A stretch of DNA of 17,009 bases from Coriobacteriales bacterium (GTDB lineage Bacteria; Actinomycetota; Coriobacteriia; Coriobacteriales; UBA8131), in NCBI GenBank assembly GCA_031272005.1, contig JAISUQ010000026.1:1-17009 (forward strand). The letters run 5' to 3'. This document shows positions 1 through 6,739 of this stretch, in pieces. Each line of letters starts with the position of its first letter. The stretch's first letter is position 1. The translations under genes and the position numbers were made by a program. The notes beneath the pieces are model-generated. The model did no database searches. It had not been told where the DNA came from and saw only the letters and a program-made list of their open reading frames with translations.

Positions 1-32
1 ATCGTTTCGCTGCGCTCACGATTGTGCAACTT

Positions 33-50
33 CGCTCGCTCCGCTCGCTC
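33..50. repeat. Tandem 9-mer repeat in non-coding DNA
   Basis: Two perfect adjacent copies of CGCTCGCTC (33-41 and 42-50). They lie in a stretch (1-140) in which I see no convincing gene. ATCGT at 1-5 and ACGAT at 18-22 form a further short inverted repeat. The origin is unknown; repetitive GC-rich spacers of this kind occur beside tRNA genes and integrated elements. The repeat is read directly; any meaning is a guess. Confidence 0.5.
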
Positions 51-63
51 GTTCTCGCAGCTA

Positions 64-84
64 AAACGTGCCACAGGCACGTTT
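64..84. repeat. Perfect 9-bp inverted repeat (hairpin)
   Basis: AAACGTGCC (64-72) and GGCACGTTT (76-84) are perfect inverted copies around the loop ACA. The stem is strong and ends in TTT on the plus strand, so it could be a weak terminator for a gene lying left of the window. The T run is short and interrupted by C, so the role is open. It sits 20 bp before the tRNA-like T-arm fragment. Confidence 0.5.
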
Positions 85-104
85 CTTGACGCTGCTCGCC
101 CTCT

Positions 105-123
105 CGGGTTCAAGTCCCGTACA
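105..123 (+). repeat. tRNA T-arm-like fragment, inverted copy of tRNA-Asp 3' part
   Basis: CGGGTTCAAGTCCCGTACA at 105-123 is identical, in inverted orientation, to 189-207 within the tRNA-Asp gene. It is a whole T stem-loop plus the start of the acceptor strand. Upstream I cannot fold a D-arm, anticodon arm or matching 5' acceptor strand, so it is not a complete tRNA. Candidates are a degraded tRNA 3' end or an old integration-site remnant. T-arm sequence is shared by many tRNAs, so tRNA-Asp need not be the source. Confidence 0.55.
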
Positions 124-140
124 CACAGTCTTTATCGCAA

Positions 141-167
141 AACAAAACCCGCCAAAAAAGGCGGGTT
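141..167 (-). terminator. Rho-independent terminator of tRNA-Asp
   Basis: AACCCGCC (146-153), six A, then GGCGGGTT (160-167) make a perfect 8-bp stem with a 6-nt loop. Read on the minus strand it is followed by the U-rich tail TTTTGTTTTG (147-138). It lies 14 bp past the CCA end of the minus-strand tRNA-Asp. Orientation follows from the tail: the plus-strand side (ttagttatg) is a poor U tract. Confidence 0.85.
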
Positions 168-180
168 AGTTATGCGATAC

Positions 181-257
181 TGGCGGGATGTACGGGACTT
201 GAACCCGCGACCTCTGGCTTGACAGGCCAGCGCTCTAACCAACTGAGCTAACACCCC
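181..257 (-). tRNA. tRNA-Asp (anticodon GUC), CCA encoded
   Basis: On the minus strand 257-184 folds as a full cloverleaf. The acceptor GGGGTGT pairs with ACATCCC, including one G-U. The D-arm carries AGTTGGTTAG. The anticodon stem CTGGC/GCCAG holds loop CTGTCAA, giving anticodon GUC. The T-arm is GCGGG-TTCAAGT-CCCGT with a terminal G-U. The discriminator base is G, the aspartate identity base. CCA follows at 183-181, so the 3' end is genomically encoded. A good promoter lies upstream and a terminator 14 bp downstream, so it is an independent single-tRNA transcription unit. Confidence 0.97.
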
Positions 258-299
258 GCGTTTGGGTGGCGCTGCAGTGCGAAAAATGCAGCGGACGTT

Positions 300-328
300 A
301 TTCTACTGATTTGCGGGCTTTGTGTCTA
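300..328 (-). promoter_or_regulatory. Sigma70-type promoter of tRNA-Asp
   Basis: On the minus strand: -35 TAGACA (328-323, five of six consensus bases), a 17-bp spacer (322-306), and -10 TAGAAT (305-300). The start site would fall near 293, about 36 nt before the mature tRNA 5' end at 257, which fits a processed leader. Spacing and both hexamers are read from the sequence; activity is inferred. Confidence 0.7.
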
Positions 329-383
329 CTGGTAATTCTGTTGGATTCAACCTGTGCGGTGCCCAGTGGTTGGGAGACTTAAG

Positions 384-412
384 TTGACTTGTTTCGAAAT
401 TCTGGCTAAATT
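384..412 (+). promoter_or_regulatory. Candidate promoter for the AAA/DUF4143 ATPase gene
   Basis: -35 TTGACT (384-389), 17-bp spacer, -10 TAAATT (407-412), in a locally AT-rich stretch. The predicted start near 419 leaves a leader of about 32 nt before the ATG at 451, which is preceded by GGGGG (442-446, 4-nt spacing). The rest of 258-450 holds the tRNA-Asp promoter on the other strand and nothing else I recognise. Confidence 0.5.
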
Positions 413-450
413 AAAATTGAAGTTTAGAATAGCCAAAATTTGGGGGTATA

Positions 451-1689
451 ATGTATATCAAGCGCTCACTCGAACCAGTGGTGTTGAGTATCAGCAATCA
501 GTTCAAGGTGCTTCTACTTACTGGGCCCAGGCAGGTTGGCAAAACAACGCTGTTAAAACAGCTGATGGAAGCAAGCCGCCAGTATGTCACGCTTGACGAT
601 CCACCCTCCAGACTTCTGGCGCAAAGTGACCCGCAACTGTTTCTGGAGCGTTTTCCGGCGCCAGTCCTGATTGACGAGATACAATACGCACCAGGCCTGC
701 TTCCATATATCAAGATGGAAGTGGACAAATCTGAGGCCAGAGGGCAATACTGGCTTGCTGGTTCGCCAACCTTTCATTCGATGCGGCATGTCAGTGAATC
801 TCTGGCAGGGCGTGTGGGCATACTCAATTTGCTGGGGCTGTCCAACAGGGAGATCGATGGAGGTGTATCGCTGCCGTTTAAAACCGACTCTGAGACCATA
901 ATGGCGCGCACCAAAGACACAACCCAGCTTGATTTACAAACCCTGTACAGGCGCATCCATAACGGTGGGATGCCAGAGTTGATTGCGCATCCTGAGATTG
1001 ACCGGGACGTGTATTTTGCCTCTTACATTAACACTTACTTAGTGCGAGACATCCGTGACCTGACGCAAGTTGCAGATGAAACAACATTTTTACGCTTTCT
1101 CACCATTGTAGCTGCAAATACTGCCAAGCCTGTCCAGTATGAGGATCTGGCACGCCAAACTGGTATTTCGGCTCCTACGGCAAAAAAATGGCTTTCGGTT
1201 TTGGTGTCCTCAAACCTTATCGCATTGGTGCAGCCGTATCACCACAATCTGCTTAAGCGTACTGTCAAGATGCCGCTGCTTCACTTTTTGGATACAGGAC
1301 TATGCGCCTATCTCACAGGCTGGAGTGACCCAATTGTGCTCGAACGCGGAGCGATGTCCGGCCAATTCTTCGAATCTTGGGCCTTCAGCGAATTATATAA
1401 GAGCTATCTGAACGCCGGGTTGCGTTCACCTTTCTATTACTACAGGGATAAAGACAAGAAGGAGATTGATTTACTCATCTTTGAGAATGGCACACTATAT
1501 CCAATCGAGATAAAGAAGACAGCGTCTCCCGGCACGAACGACATGAAGAACTTTGCCGTACTCAATCCGTTCAAGGGTATTCAAAACGAATCCAAGGTCG
1601 AGCTGGGCTCGGGAGTAGTGATTTGCATGATTCCAGAACCGATGCCGGTCAACAAGGACAACTGGTTCGTGCCTGTGCGGGCAATTTGA
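451..1689 (+). CDS. AAA_14/DUF4143-family ATPase
   Basis: A 412-aa protein of the widespread ATP-binding family with an N-terminal AAA_14 domain and a C-terminal DUF4143 domain. Visible: Walker A GPRQVGKT (25-32), Walker B VLIDEIQ (72-78), and a winged-helix-like middle (about 225-260). The tail has a PD-(D/E)XK-like pattern: E308 in FFESW, D340 in KEIDLLI, E353/K355 in PIEIKKT. The usual sensor GSQ is GSP here (G104-P106). Length is normal for the family, so the gene looks intact. The cellular role of the family is not established; defence, mobile-element or toxin-antitoxin links are often suggested. The gene stands alone, with its own promoter, beside a tRNA. It is visibly AT-richer than its neighbours (bases 1081-1140 hold 25 G/C of 60; 2221-2280 in recQ hold 38 of 60). 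I infer horizontal acquisition. No partner gene is adjacent. Confidence 0.9.
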   Translation: MYIKRSLEPVVLSISNQFKVLLLTGPRQVGKTTLLKQLMEASRQYVTLDDPPSRLLAQSDPQLFLERFPAPVLIDEIQYAPGLLPYIKMEVDKSEARGQYWLAGSPTFHSMRHVSESLAGRVGILNLLGLSNREIDGGVSLPFKTDSETIMARTKDTTQLDLQTLYRRIHNGGMPELIAHPEIDRDVYFASYINTYLVRDIRDLTQVADETTFLRFLTIVAANTAKPVQYEDLARQTGISAPTAKKWLSVLVSSNLIALVQPYHHNLLKRTVKMPLLHFLDTGLCAYLTGWSDPIVLERGAMSGQFFESWAFSELYKSYLNAGLRSPFYYYRDKDKKEIDLLIFENGTLYPIEIKKTASPGTNDMKNFAVLNPFKGIQNESKVELGSGVVICMIPEPMPVNKDNWFVPVRAI

Positions 1690-1724
1690 CAGAAACCTGT
1701 CAGGATTTGTTCGACAGTTTGTCG
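1687..1724 (+). repeat. Two short hairpins at the ATPase gene end
   Basis: TGACAG (1687-1692) / CTGTCA (1697-1702) is a perfect 6-bp dyad overlapping the stop codon. CGACA (1712-1716) / TGTCG (1720-1724) is a second, 5-bp dyad. The GACAG word recurs as TTGACAG at 1742-1748. They could be a weak terminator pair or a cluster of operator half-sites for recQ. No proper U tract follows, so termination is doubtful. Confidence 0.35.
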
Positions 1725-1755
1725 GCTGACGTTGGGTGGAATTGACAGATTGGGC

Positions 1756-1764
1756 TGTTATGCT
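1756..1764 (+). promoter_or_regulatory. Possible extended -10 promoter of recQ
   Basis: TG-T-TATGCT at 1756-1764 matches an extended -10 element. A consensus TTGACA at 1742-1747 lies only 11 bp upstream, too close to act as its -35. The leader to the ATG at 1809 would be about 38 nt and contains AGAGG (1792-1796) as the likely ribosome site, 12 nt before the start. The call is weak. Confidence 0.3.
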
Positions 1765-1808
1765 GGACTCAGCGGTTTTCAATCTGGGAGAAGAGGTGTC
1801 TGTGCGGG

Positions 1809-3716
1809 ATGGACAAGTTCGAGGCGCTGCGGGAGTATTTTGGCTATACGGAGTTTCGTGATGGACAGGAGGAGTTGATTGACGCCATCCTGGCTGGTCA
1901 GGATGTGCTGGGCGTGATGCCCACGGGTGCTGGTAAGTCGCTGTGTTATCAGATTCCGGCACTGATCCAAGACGGCTTGGCGTTGGTCGTCTCGCCGCTC
2001 ATATCGTTGATGAAGGATCAGGTGGGGGCGCTGCAGCAGGCCGGGGTCGGCGCGGCGTTCATCAACAGCTCGCTGAGCGCCTGGGAGCAGGAGCGCGCTT
2101 TGCGCGAAGCTGCCGAGGGGCGCTACAAGTTGCTCTATGTTGCCCCGGAGCGGCTGGGCGCTGAGGGTTTTCTGCGCTTAGCCAAGACCGTCAAGTTGTC
2201 GCTGGTGGCCATCGACGAGGCGCACTGCATCTCGCATTGGGGGCATGACTTCCGGCCCAGCTACCTGAAGATCGCCGGCTTCATCGCCTCCCTCAACCAG
2301 CGGCCGCCCATCGCGGCCTTCACGGCTACGGCTACCGGGCGGGTGCGTGAGGACATCTCCCGCTGCCTTCAGCTGCGCAACCCACTGACCCTGGTCACCG
2401 GCTTCAACCGTCCCAACCTGAAATTGGCCGTGCAGCGTCCGGTCAAGAAAAGCGACGAGCTTCTCCGCTATCTGCGCGGCCACCCAGGCCAAAGCGGCAT
2501 CATCTACTGCGCCACCCGCAAGACCACCGAGGATGTCTGTACCCGGCTGTGCAAGGCCGGCCTCAACGCCACCCGCTATCATGCTGGCCTCAGCGAGCAG
2601 GAACGGCGCAGCAACCAGGATGACTTCCTCTACGACCGCGCCACGGTGATGGTGGCCACCAATGCCTTTGGCATGGGTATCGACAAGTCCAATGTCTCCT
2701 TTGTGCTGCACTACAACATGCCCAAGAACCTGGAGGCCTACTATCAGGAGGCCGGGCGTGCCGGGCGGGATGGCGAGCCGGCGGACTGCATCATCTACTA
2801 CTCCGCCAGCGACGTGCACACCGCCCGCTTCCTGGTTGAGAAGTCCGGCGAGGAGAGTGAGGAGAGCGACCCAGCAGCCCGCGAGGCCCGTATCGCCAAC
2901 GATTTGGAACTGCTCAAGCAGATGACCTTCTACTGCACCACCAGCGACTGCCTGCGCTCCTTCATCCTGCGCTACTTTGGCGAGCGGGCGCCGGCCTTTT
3001 GCGGCAGCTGCGGCAACTGCCTGACGGCCTTTGAGGAGCTCGACATCACAATCGATGCCCAGAAGATCGTCTCCTGCGTCATCCGGGTGGTCAACTCGTT
3101 GCGCGACACTTCGCTGGACAGCCTGGGGCAGGCCACCATCTGCGACATCCTGCGCGGCAAGGCGACGGAGAAGGTCACCCGCTGGCGGATGGAGCAGCTC
3201 TCCACCTTTGGCATCATGGCTGATACAGACGCGCAGCGCATCCGCCAGATTATGGACTATCTGGTGGATGAGGGCTATCTGGCGCTGACAGCCGGGCGCT
3301 ATCCGGCTTTGCTGGCCGGCCCGCGGGCGGCCGACGTCGTCCGCGACCGCAAGCCGCTGACGCTGAAGCTGCCCAAGGACATACGTCCACCGCGCCCGGA
3401 GAAGCCCTCTGGCCGAAGTGGCAGGGGAGAAGGGCGCTCGGGCGTCGGCGGCAGCACTGCACCGCTCACTGCCGATGAGGAGATCCTGTTCGAGAAGCTG
3501 CGCGAGGAGCGGCGGCGCCTGGCCGATGCCGCCGAGGTGCCGGCCTACGTCATCTTCACCAATGCCAGCCTGCGCGAGATGAGTCAGGCCCGGCCAACCA
3601 AGCTCGAAGCCTTCCTGGACATCAGCGGTGTAGGCGCCAACAAGGCCGAGCGTTATGGCGAGCGGTTCTGCAAGTTGATAGCTGAGCATCTCCAGCAGTG
3701 TGCAGGTGGGTCATAG
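1809..3716 (+). CDS. recQ: ATP-dependent DNA helicase RecQ
   Basis: A 635-aa 3'-5' DNA helicase that acts on the chromosome in recombination and replication-fork repair. Domains in order: helicase core with motif 0 (Q20 in FRDGQEE), Walker A TGAGKS (39-44), DEAH (136-139), the RecQ aromatic-rich loop around ISHWGHDFRPSY (141-152), and motif VI with Q313, R317 and R320. Next is the RecQ zinc subdomain, with cysteines at 381, 398, 401 and 404 (C376 is nearby). A winged helix follows (about 415-510), then a Gly/Arg/Ser-rich linker (about 528-550) and a C-terminal HRDC domain (about 555-630). All key elements are present and the length is normal. ATG 1809 is the only good in-frame start near the ribosome site. 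The stop codon overlaps the end of the convergent Crp-family gene. RecQ is a housekeeping protein with no evident functional link to its neighbours. Confidence 0.97.
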   Translation: MDKFEALREYFGYTEFRDGQEELIDAILAGQDVLGVMPTGAGKSLCYQIPALIQDGLALVVSPLISLMKDQVGALQQAGVGAAFINSSLSAWEQERALREAAEGRYKLLYVAPERLGAEGFLRLAKTVKLSLVAIDEAHCISHWGHDFRPSYLKIAGFIASLNQRPPIAAFTATATGRVREDISRCLQLRNPLTLVTGFNRPNLKLAVQRPVKKSDELLRYLRGHPGQSGIIYCATRKTTEDVCTRLCKAGLNATRYHAGLSEQERRSNQDDFLYDRATVMVATNAFGMGIDKSNVSFVLHYNMPKNLEAYYQEAGRAGRDGEPADCIIYYSASDVHTARFLVEKSGEESEESDPAAREARIANDLELLKQMTFYCTTSDCLRSFILRYFGERAPAFCGSCGNCLTAFEELDITIDAQKIVSCVIRVVNSLRDTSLDSLGQATICDILRGKATEKVTRWRMEQLSTFGIMADTDAQRIRQIMDYLVDEGYLALTAGRYPALLAGPRAADVVRDRKPLTLKLPKDIRPPRPEKPSGRSGRGEGRSGVGGSTAPLTADEEILFEKLREERRRLADAAEVPAYVIFTNASLREMSQARPTKLEAFLDISGVGANKAERYGERFCKLIAEHLQQCAGGS

Positions 3717-4382
3717 CAACTCGAAGTGGCTTTTGTGGTAGCGCAACAGGCCGTCTTGCTGCATGCGTGAGATCTCGGCTGAAAGGGCGCTGCGGTCTAC
3801 GGCCAGGTAGTCGGCCAGTTCCTGACGGTTGAAGGGGATGTCGAAGCTGCTCGCACCGCAGGCTAAAGCACAGCGCGAGAGATAGGAGAGCAGCTTTTCG
3901 CGCGTGGAGCGCTGCGAGACATCCTTGAGCTTGCCGGTCAGCTGGACGCTTTTCTCCGCCAGCACTTGAAGCATGTTGCGCAGCAGCGTGGAGTGGAAGT
4001 TGCAGGCGTTGGAGCAGACGCCGAGGATGCGGTTGAAGTCCAAAAACAGCACCTGCGAATCGGCCAGGGCCTGGACGCTGACCGGCAGCTCGCTGACGTG
4101 CGCGCAGCAAAACGACTCGGCAAACAAATCCCCCGGCGTCACGCGGGCGATGATTGCCCGGTTGCCCCAGTAGTCCTCCTGGATGATATGGGCGCCGCCA
4201 GCCACCAATACGCCCACGCTGGTGATCGGACGGCCAGCCCGGAGGATGAACTCGTCCCGCAGATAGTCATGTTCCTCCGCACCCAGGCAGCCCAGCAGGG
4301 CTGGCAGGTCCGTCTCGGCGATGCCGGCGAACAGCGGGCTGGTGGATAAAACCGGGATATGTTGTAAATACAACCGACTCAT
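3711..4382 (-). CDS. Crp/Fnr-family transcriptional regulator (HcpR-like by context)
   Basis: A 223-aa regulator with an N-terminal cyclic-nucleotide-binding-type sensor domain (about 15-120), a dimerisation helix (about 125-155), and a C-terminal winged helix whose recognition region is RQELADYLAVDRSALSAEI (186-204). A GTG six bases upstream (4388) is possible, but AGGA at 4394-4391 lies 8 nt before ATG 4382, so I prefer the ATG. It lacks the N-terminal cysteine cluster of FNR; cysteines are at 32, 92, 93, 123, 127, 171 and 175, so a heme or other sensor is as likely. It is divergent from hcp, with 84 bp between the starts. Crp/Fnr proteins beside hcp commonly activate it in response to nitrite or NO (the HcpR family). 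That assignment rests on context, not on a diagnostic motif. The gene overlaps recQ by 6 bp, end to end. Confidence 0.9.
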   Translation of the reverse strand: MSRLYLQHIPVLSTSPLFAGIAETDLPALLGCLGAEEHDYLRDEFILRAGRPITSVGVLVAGGAHIIQEDYWGNRAIIARVTPGDLFAESFCCAHVSELPVSVQALADSQVLFLDFNRILGVCSNACNFHSTLLRNMLQVLAEKSVQLTGKLKDVSQRSTREKLLSYLSRCALACGASSFDIPFNRQELADYLAVDRSALSAEISRMQQDGLLRYHKSHFELL

Positions 4383-4466
4383 GGCCACAATCCTACTACT
4401 ATCTTGTCCAGAGTTGCAAGTGTAAGCAGGTGTAAACGGATACCTTTACCAAGACGGGAGAGAACC
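4383..4466. promoter_or_regulatory. Divergent crp-family/hcp control region with dyad and phased repeats
   Basis: The 84-bp gap contains GTAAA (4432-4436) and TTTAC (4445-4449), a perfect 5-bp dyad with an 8-bp spacer. It also has GTGTAA at 4420-4425 and again at 4430-4435, exactly one helical turn apart. The dyad ends 17 bp before the hcp ATG, a position that would fit repression as well as activation. For the minus-strand regulator a weak promoter can be drawn: TTACAC (4425-4420), 16 bp, GATAGT (4403-4398). No clear sigma70 promoter for hcp is visible, consistent with activator dependence. Regulator binding is inferred. Confidence 0.4.
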
Positions 4467-6050
4467 ATGAGTGAGATGTTTTGTTATCAGTGTGAGCAGA
4501 CCGCCGGTGGCAAGTGTTGTGCCGGCAACGTTGGGGTCTGCGGCAAGTCGGCGAGTGCGGCAGGCCTGCAAGATGAGCTGACCGGTGCCCTGATTGGGCT
4601 GGCTTTGGGCCTGGGCGGCGAGGCGGCCTGTGCCAGTGCCACCCAGCTGTTCGTCGATGGCCTGTTCATGGCTGGCACCAACGTCAACTTCTCGGATGCG
4701 GCTATCCAGGCTCAGCTGGATAAGACACTGGCGGTCTTTGAGCACGCCCGCCAGCAGGAGTCTGGTTCGAAGCCCTACGATATGCTGCAACTGTGGGGCG
4801 CAAACGACGACATCCGCTCGCTGAAGACGCTGGTGCTGCTGGGTGTGCGGGGTATCGCTGCCTATGCTCACCATGCCGCCGCCCTTGGCCAGCATGATGC
4901 CGAGGTGGACGCCTTCTTCCCGCAGGCTCTGGCGGCAATCGCTGCCGAAGATGCCACCATCGACACCCTGCTGCCGCTGGCCATGCAGACCGGCCAGATC
5001 AATCTCAAGGTCATGGCGCTGCTGGATGGTGCCAACACGGGTGCCTATGGCACGCCGCAGCCCACCACGGTCACGCAGACCATCGAGCCTGGCCCATTCA
5101 TCGTCATCAGCGGCCACGACCTGCATGACCTGGCGATGCTCCTGGAGCAGACCGATGGCAGCGGCGTCAATGTCTACACCCACGGAGAGATGCTGCCGGC
5201 ACACGCCTATCCTCAGTTGAAGAAGCACCCCCAGCTGAAGGGTAACTTCGGCACCGCCTGGCAGAACCAGCAGCGTGAGTTCGCCGAGTTGCCGGCACCG
5301 GTGCTGTTCACCACCAACTGTCTGATGCCGCCGCGCGACAGCTATGCCGATCGCGTCTACACCACCTCAGTGGTCGGCTATCCCGGTCTTAGCCATATCG
5401 AGGCAGGCGAGCAGGGCAACAAGGACTTCTCCGCCGTCATCGCCAAAGCCAGGGAGTTGGGCGGCTTCGCTGAGGCCACTACGTTGCCGGGCATCAATGG
5501 CGGCACCAGTGTGACCACCGGCTTTGGTCACGGCGCGGTGCTGGGCGTGGCCGATGTGGTCATCGACGCTGTCAAGCAGGGCGCCATCCGCCACTTCTTC
5601 CTGGTCGGCGGCTGCGACGGCGCCCGCCCGGGGCGCAACTACTTCACGGAGTTCGTGCAGAAATCGCCGGCCGATACGGTCATCCTCACCCTGGCCTGCG
5701 GCAAGTTCCGCTTCAATGACCTTGACATCGGCCAGATTGGGCCGCTGCCGCGCATCCTGGACATGGGCCAGTGCAACGATGCCTACTCGGCTATCAAGGT
5801 TGCCCTGGCGCTGTCCGAGGCCTTCGGCTGTGGCGTCAACGAGCTGCCGCTGACGCTGGTGTTGTCCTGGTACGAGCAAAAGGCCGTGGCCATCCTGCTG
5901 ACCCTGCTGTCTCTGGGGATAAAGGGCATCCTGCTCGGCCCGTCCCTGCCGGCCTTCGTCTCGCCTGCGGTGCTTGACTACCTGGTGGAGAATTTCGACG
6001 TTGCTCCAATCAGCACGCCGGAGGCGGACTTGGCGCGGATACTGGGTTAA
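4467..6050 (+). CDS. hcp: Hybrid cluster protein (hydroxylamine reductase / NO-stress protein)
   Basis: A 527-aa cytoplasmic Fe-S protein with hydroxylamine reductase activity in vitro. In E. coli it acts as an NO reductase and in protein S-nitrosylation. Start: ATG 4467 with GGGAG (4456-4460) 6 nt upstream; the open frame to 4404 adds 21 residues unlike the family. The N-terminal cubane cysteines are C6, C9, C17/C18 and C25. The hybrid-cluster ligands are all recognisable: H217 (SGHDLHD), E241 (THGEMLP), C285 (TTNCLMPP), C383 (GGCDGARPGR), C411 (LACGKFRF), C436 (MGQCNDAYS), E470 and K472 (SWYEQKA). The enzyme should therefore be active. No hcr reductase gene is adjacent, so the electron donor is unknown, as in many anaerobes. 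The divergent Crp-family gene is the likely regulator. Confidence 0.97.
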   Translation: MSEMFCYQCEQTAGGKCCAGNVGVCGKSASAAGLQDELTGALIGLALGLGGEAACASATQLFVDGLFMAGTNVNFSDAAIQAQLDKTLAVFEHARQQESGSKPYDMLQLWGANDDIRSLKTLVLLGVRGIAAYAHHAAALGQHDAEVDAFFPQALAAIAAEDATIDTLLPLAMQTGQINLKVMALLDGANTGAYGTPQPTTVTQTIEPGPFIVISGHDLHDLAMLLEQTDGSGVNVYTHGEMLPAHAYPQLKKHPQLKGNFGTAWQNQQREFAELPAPVLFTTNCLMPPRDSYADRVYTTSVVGYPGLSHIEAGEQGNKDFSAVIAKARELGGFAEATTLPGINGGTSVTTGFGHGAVLGVADVVIDAVKQGAIRHFFLVGGCDGARPGRNYFTEFVQKSPADTVILTLACGKFRFNDLDIGQIGPLPRILDMGQCNDAYSAIKVALALSEAFGCGVNELPLTLVLSWYEQKAVAILLTLLSLGIKGILLGPSLPAFVSPAVLDYLVENFDVAPISTPEADLARILG

Positions 6051-6056
6051 GGCAAC

Positions 6057-6071
6057 GCTGATTTGCTCAGC
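6057..6071. terminator. Weak hairpin between convergent hcp and lutC
   Basis: GCTGA (6057-6061) and TCAGC (6067-6071) form a 5-bp stem with a 5-nt loop in the 26-bp gap between the two convergent stop codons. There is no U tract on either strand. It may slow polymerase from both sides, but it is a poor intrinsic terminator. Confidence 0.25.
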
Positions 6072-6076
6072 ACTTC

Positions 6077-6739
6077 CTAAGGCGCGATGAGCACGTAGAG
6101 GTTGCGGGGGCCGTGGACGCCTTCGACGCGGGAGAGCTCGATGTCGCTGGTGGCCGAGGGGCCGCTGATCCAGGTTATCGGTTGCTTATCCCGGATGGCG
6201 GCAGCCAGACGGGCGGTGGCCTGGGGTACGTCGGTGCAGATCTGGTCGCGGCGGATGATGCAGATATGGGTATCGGGCAACAGTGAGATTATCCGCCGCC
6301 CCTGATCGGCACGGTGATCTAAGGCGATGGTGCCGGTCTCGGCCATCCCCACCGCTGCGGCGGTGATAACGGCGCTGACGCCATCCAGCTCCAGCTTATC
6401 CAGCGGTGGGTCGTCGCGCAGGATACGCAGGCCATCCAACTCGGCCGTCGTCGTCCAGGCCGGCTCCAGGCCCGGCGGGACGACGACGGTGGTGGCCTGG
6501 GCCTGCTGCAGGCAATCCGCTATCAACTGCGGTATCTCGGCGGCGGTTGCGGCGCTGAGTACCACGGCCTTGTAATCCTCCACCCGCTCGATGAACAGTG
6601 CCAGCACCTGCTCCACTGCCGTGGCCTGGCCGTACTGCCAGTCGATGGGGGAGTCCAGCACCGGGTCGTCCACAGTCACGTCGCTCAAAGCCGCCCGCAC
6701 GGCGGCCAGGATCCTTTCTTTGCCGGTTGTCTCAGCCAT
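6077..6739 (-). CDS. lutC: L-lactate utilisation protein LutC (LUD domain)
   Basis: A 220-aa LUD-domain (DUF162) protein, the third subunit of the LutABC complex that oxidises L-lactate to pyruvate. Family motifs: GMAETGTIAL (131-140), RRIISLLPDTHICII (148-162), SGPSATSDIE (192-201) and GVHGPR (207-212) near the C-terminus. The start is ATG 6739, which shares its A with the lutB TGA stop (TGATG); AGGAG lies 8 nt before it. An ATG seven codons upstream exists but would overlap lutB and loses the ribosome site. It is the last gene of the aldA-lutABC operon and is convergent with hcp. The polypeptide has no cysteine cluster; in the complex the Fe-S centres are in LutA and LutB. The exact biochemical job of the LUD subunit is not settled in the literature I know. 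Confidence 0.95.
   Translation of the reverse strand: MAETTGKERILAAVRAALSDVTVDDPVLDSPIDWQYGQATAVEQVLALFIERVEDYKAVVLSAATAAEIPQLIADCLQQAQATTVVVPPGLEPAWTTTAELDGLRILRDDPPLDKLELDGVSAVITAAAVGMAETGTIALDHRADQGRRIISLLPDTHICIIRRDQICTDVPQATARLAAAIRDKQPITWISGPSATSDIELSRVEGVHGPRNLYVLIAP

Noticed and set aside
45..130. A complete plus-strand tRNA ending in the T-arm at 105-123
   Set aside because: No 5' acceptor strand pairing with the bases after the T-arm, no D-arm and no anticodon stem could be drawn.
447..452. TATAAT as a -10 box
   Set aside because: It overlaps the ATG of the ATPase gene and has no -35; a better promoter exists at 384-412.
1742..1747. Consensus TTGACA as the -35 of recQ
   Set aside because: The only -10-like hexamer downstream is 11 bp away, too close for a sigma70 promoter; no -10 is seen at 16-18 bp.
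2178..3689. 503-aa minus-strand open frame over recQ
   Set aside because: It mirrors recQ codon bias, has no known motif, and lies wholly within a complete RecQ gene.
4404..4466. Upstream start of hcp adding 21 residues
   Set aside because: The added residues are unlike Hcp, and the ATG at 4467 has GGGAG at proper spacing and begins the conserved MFCYQCEQT motif.
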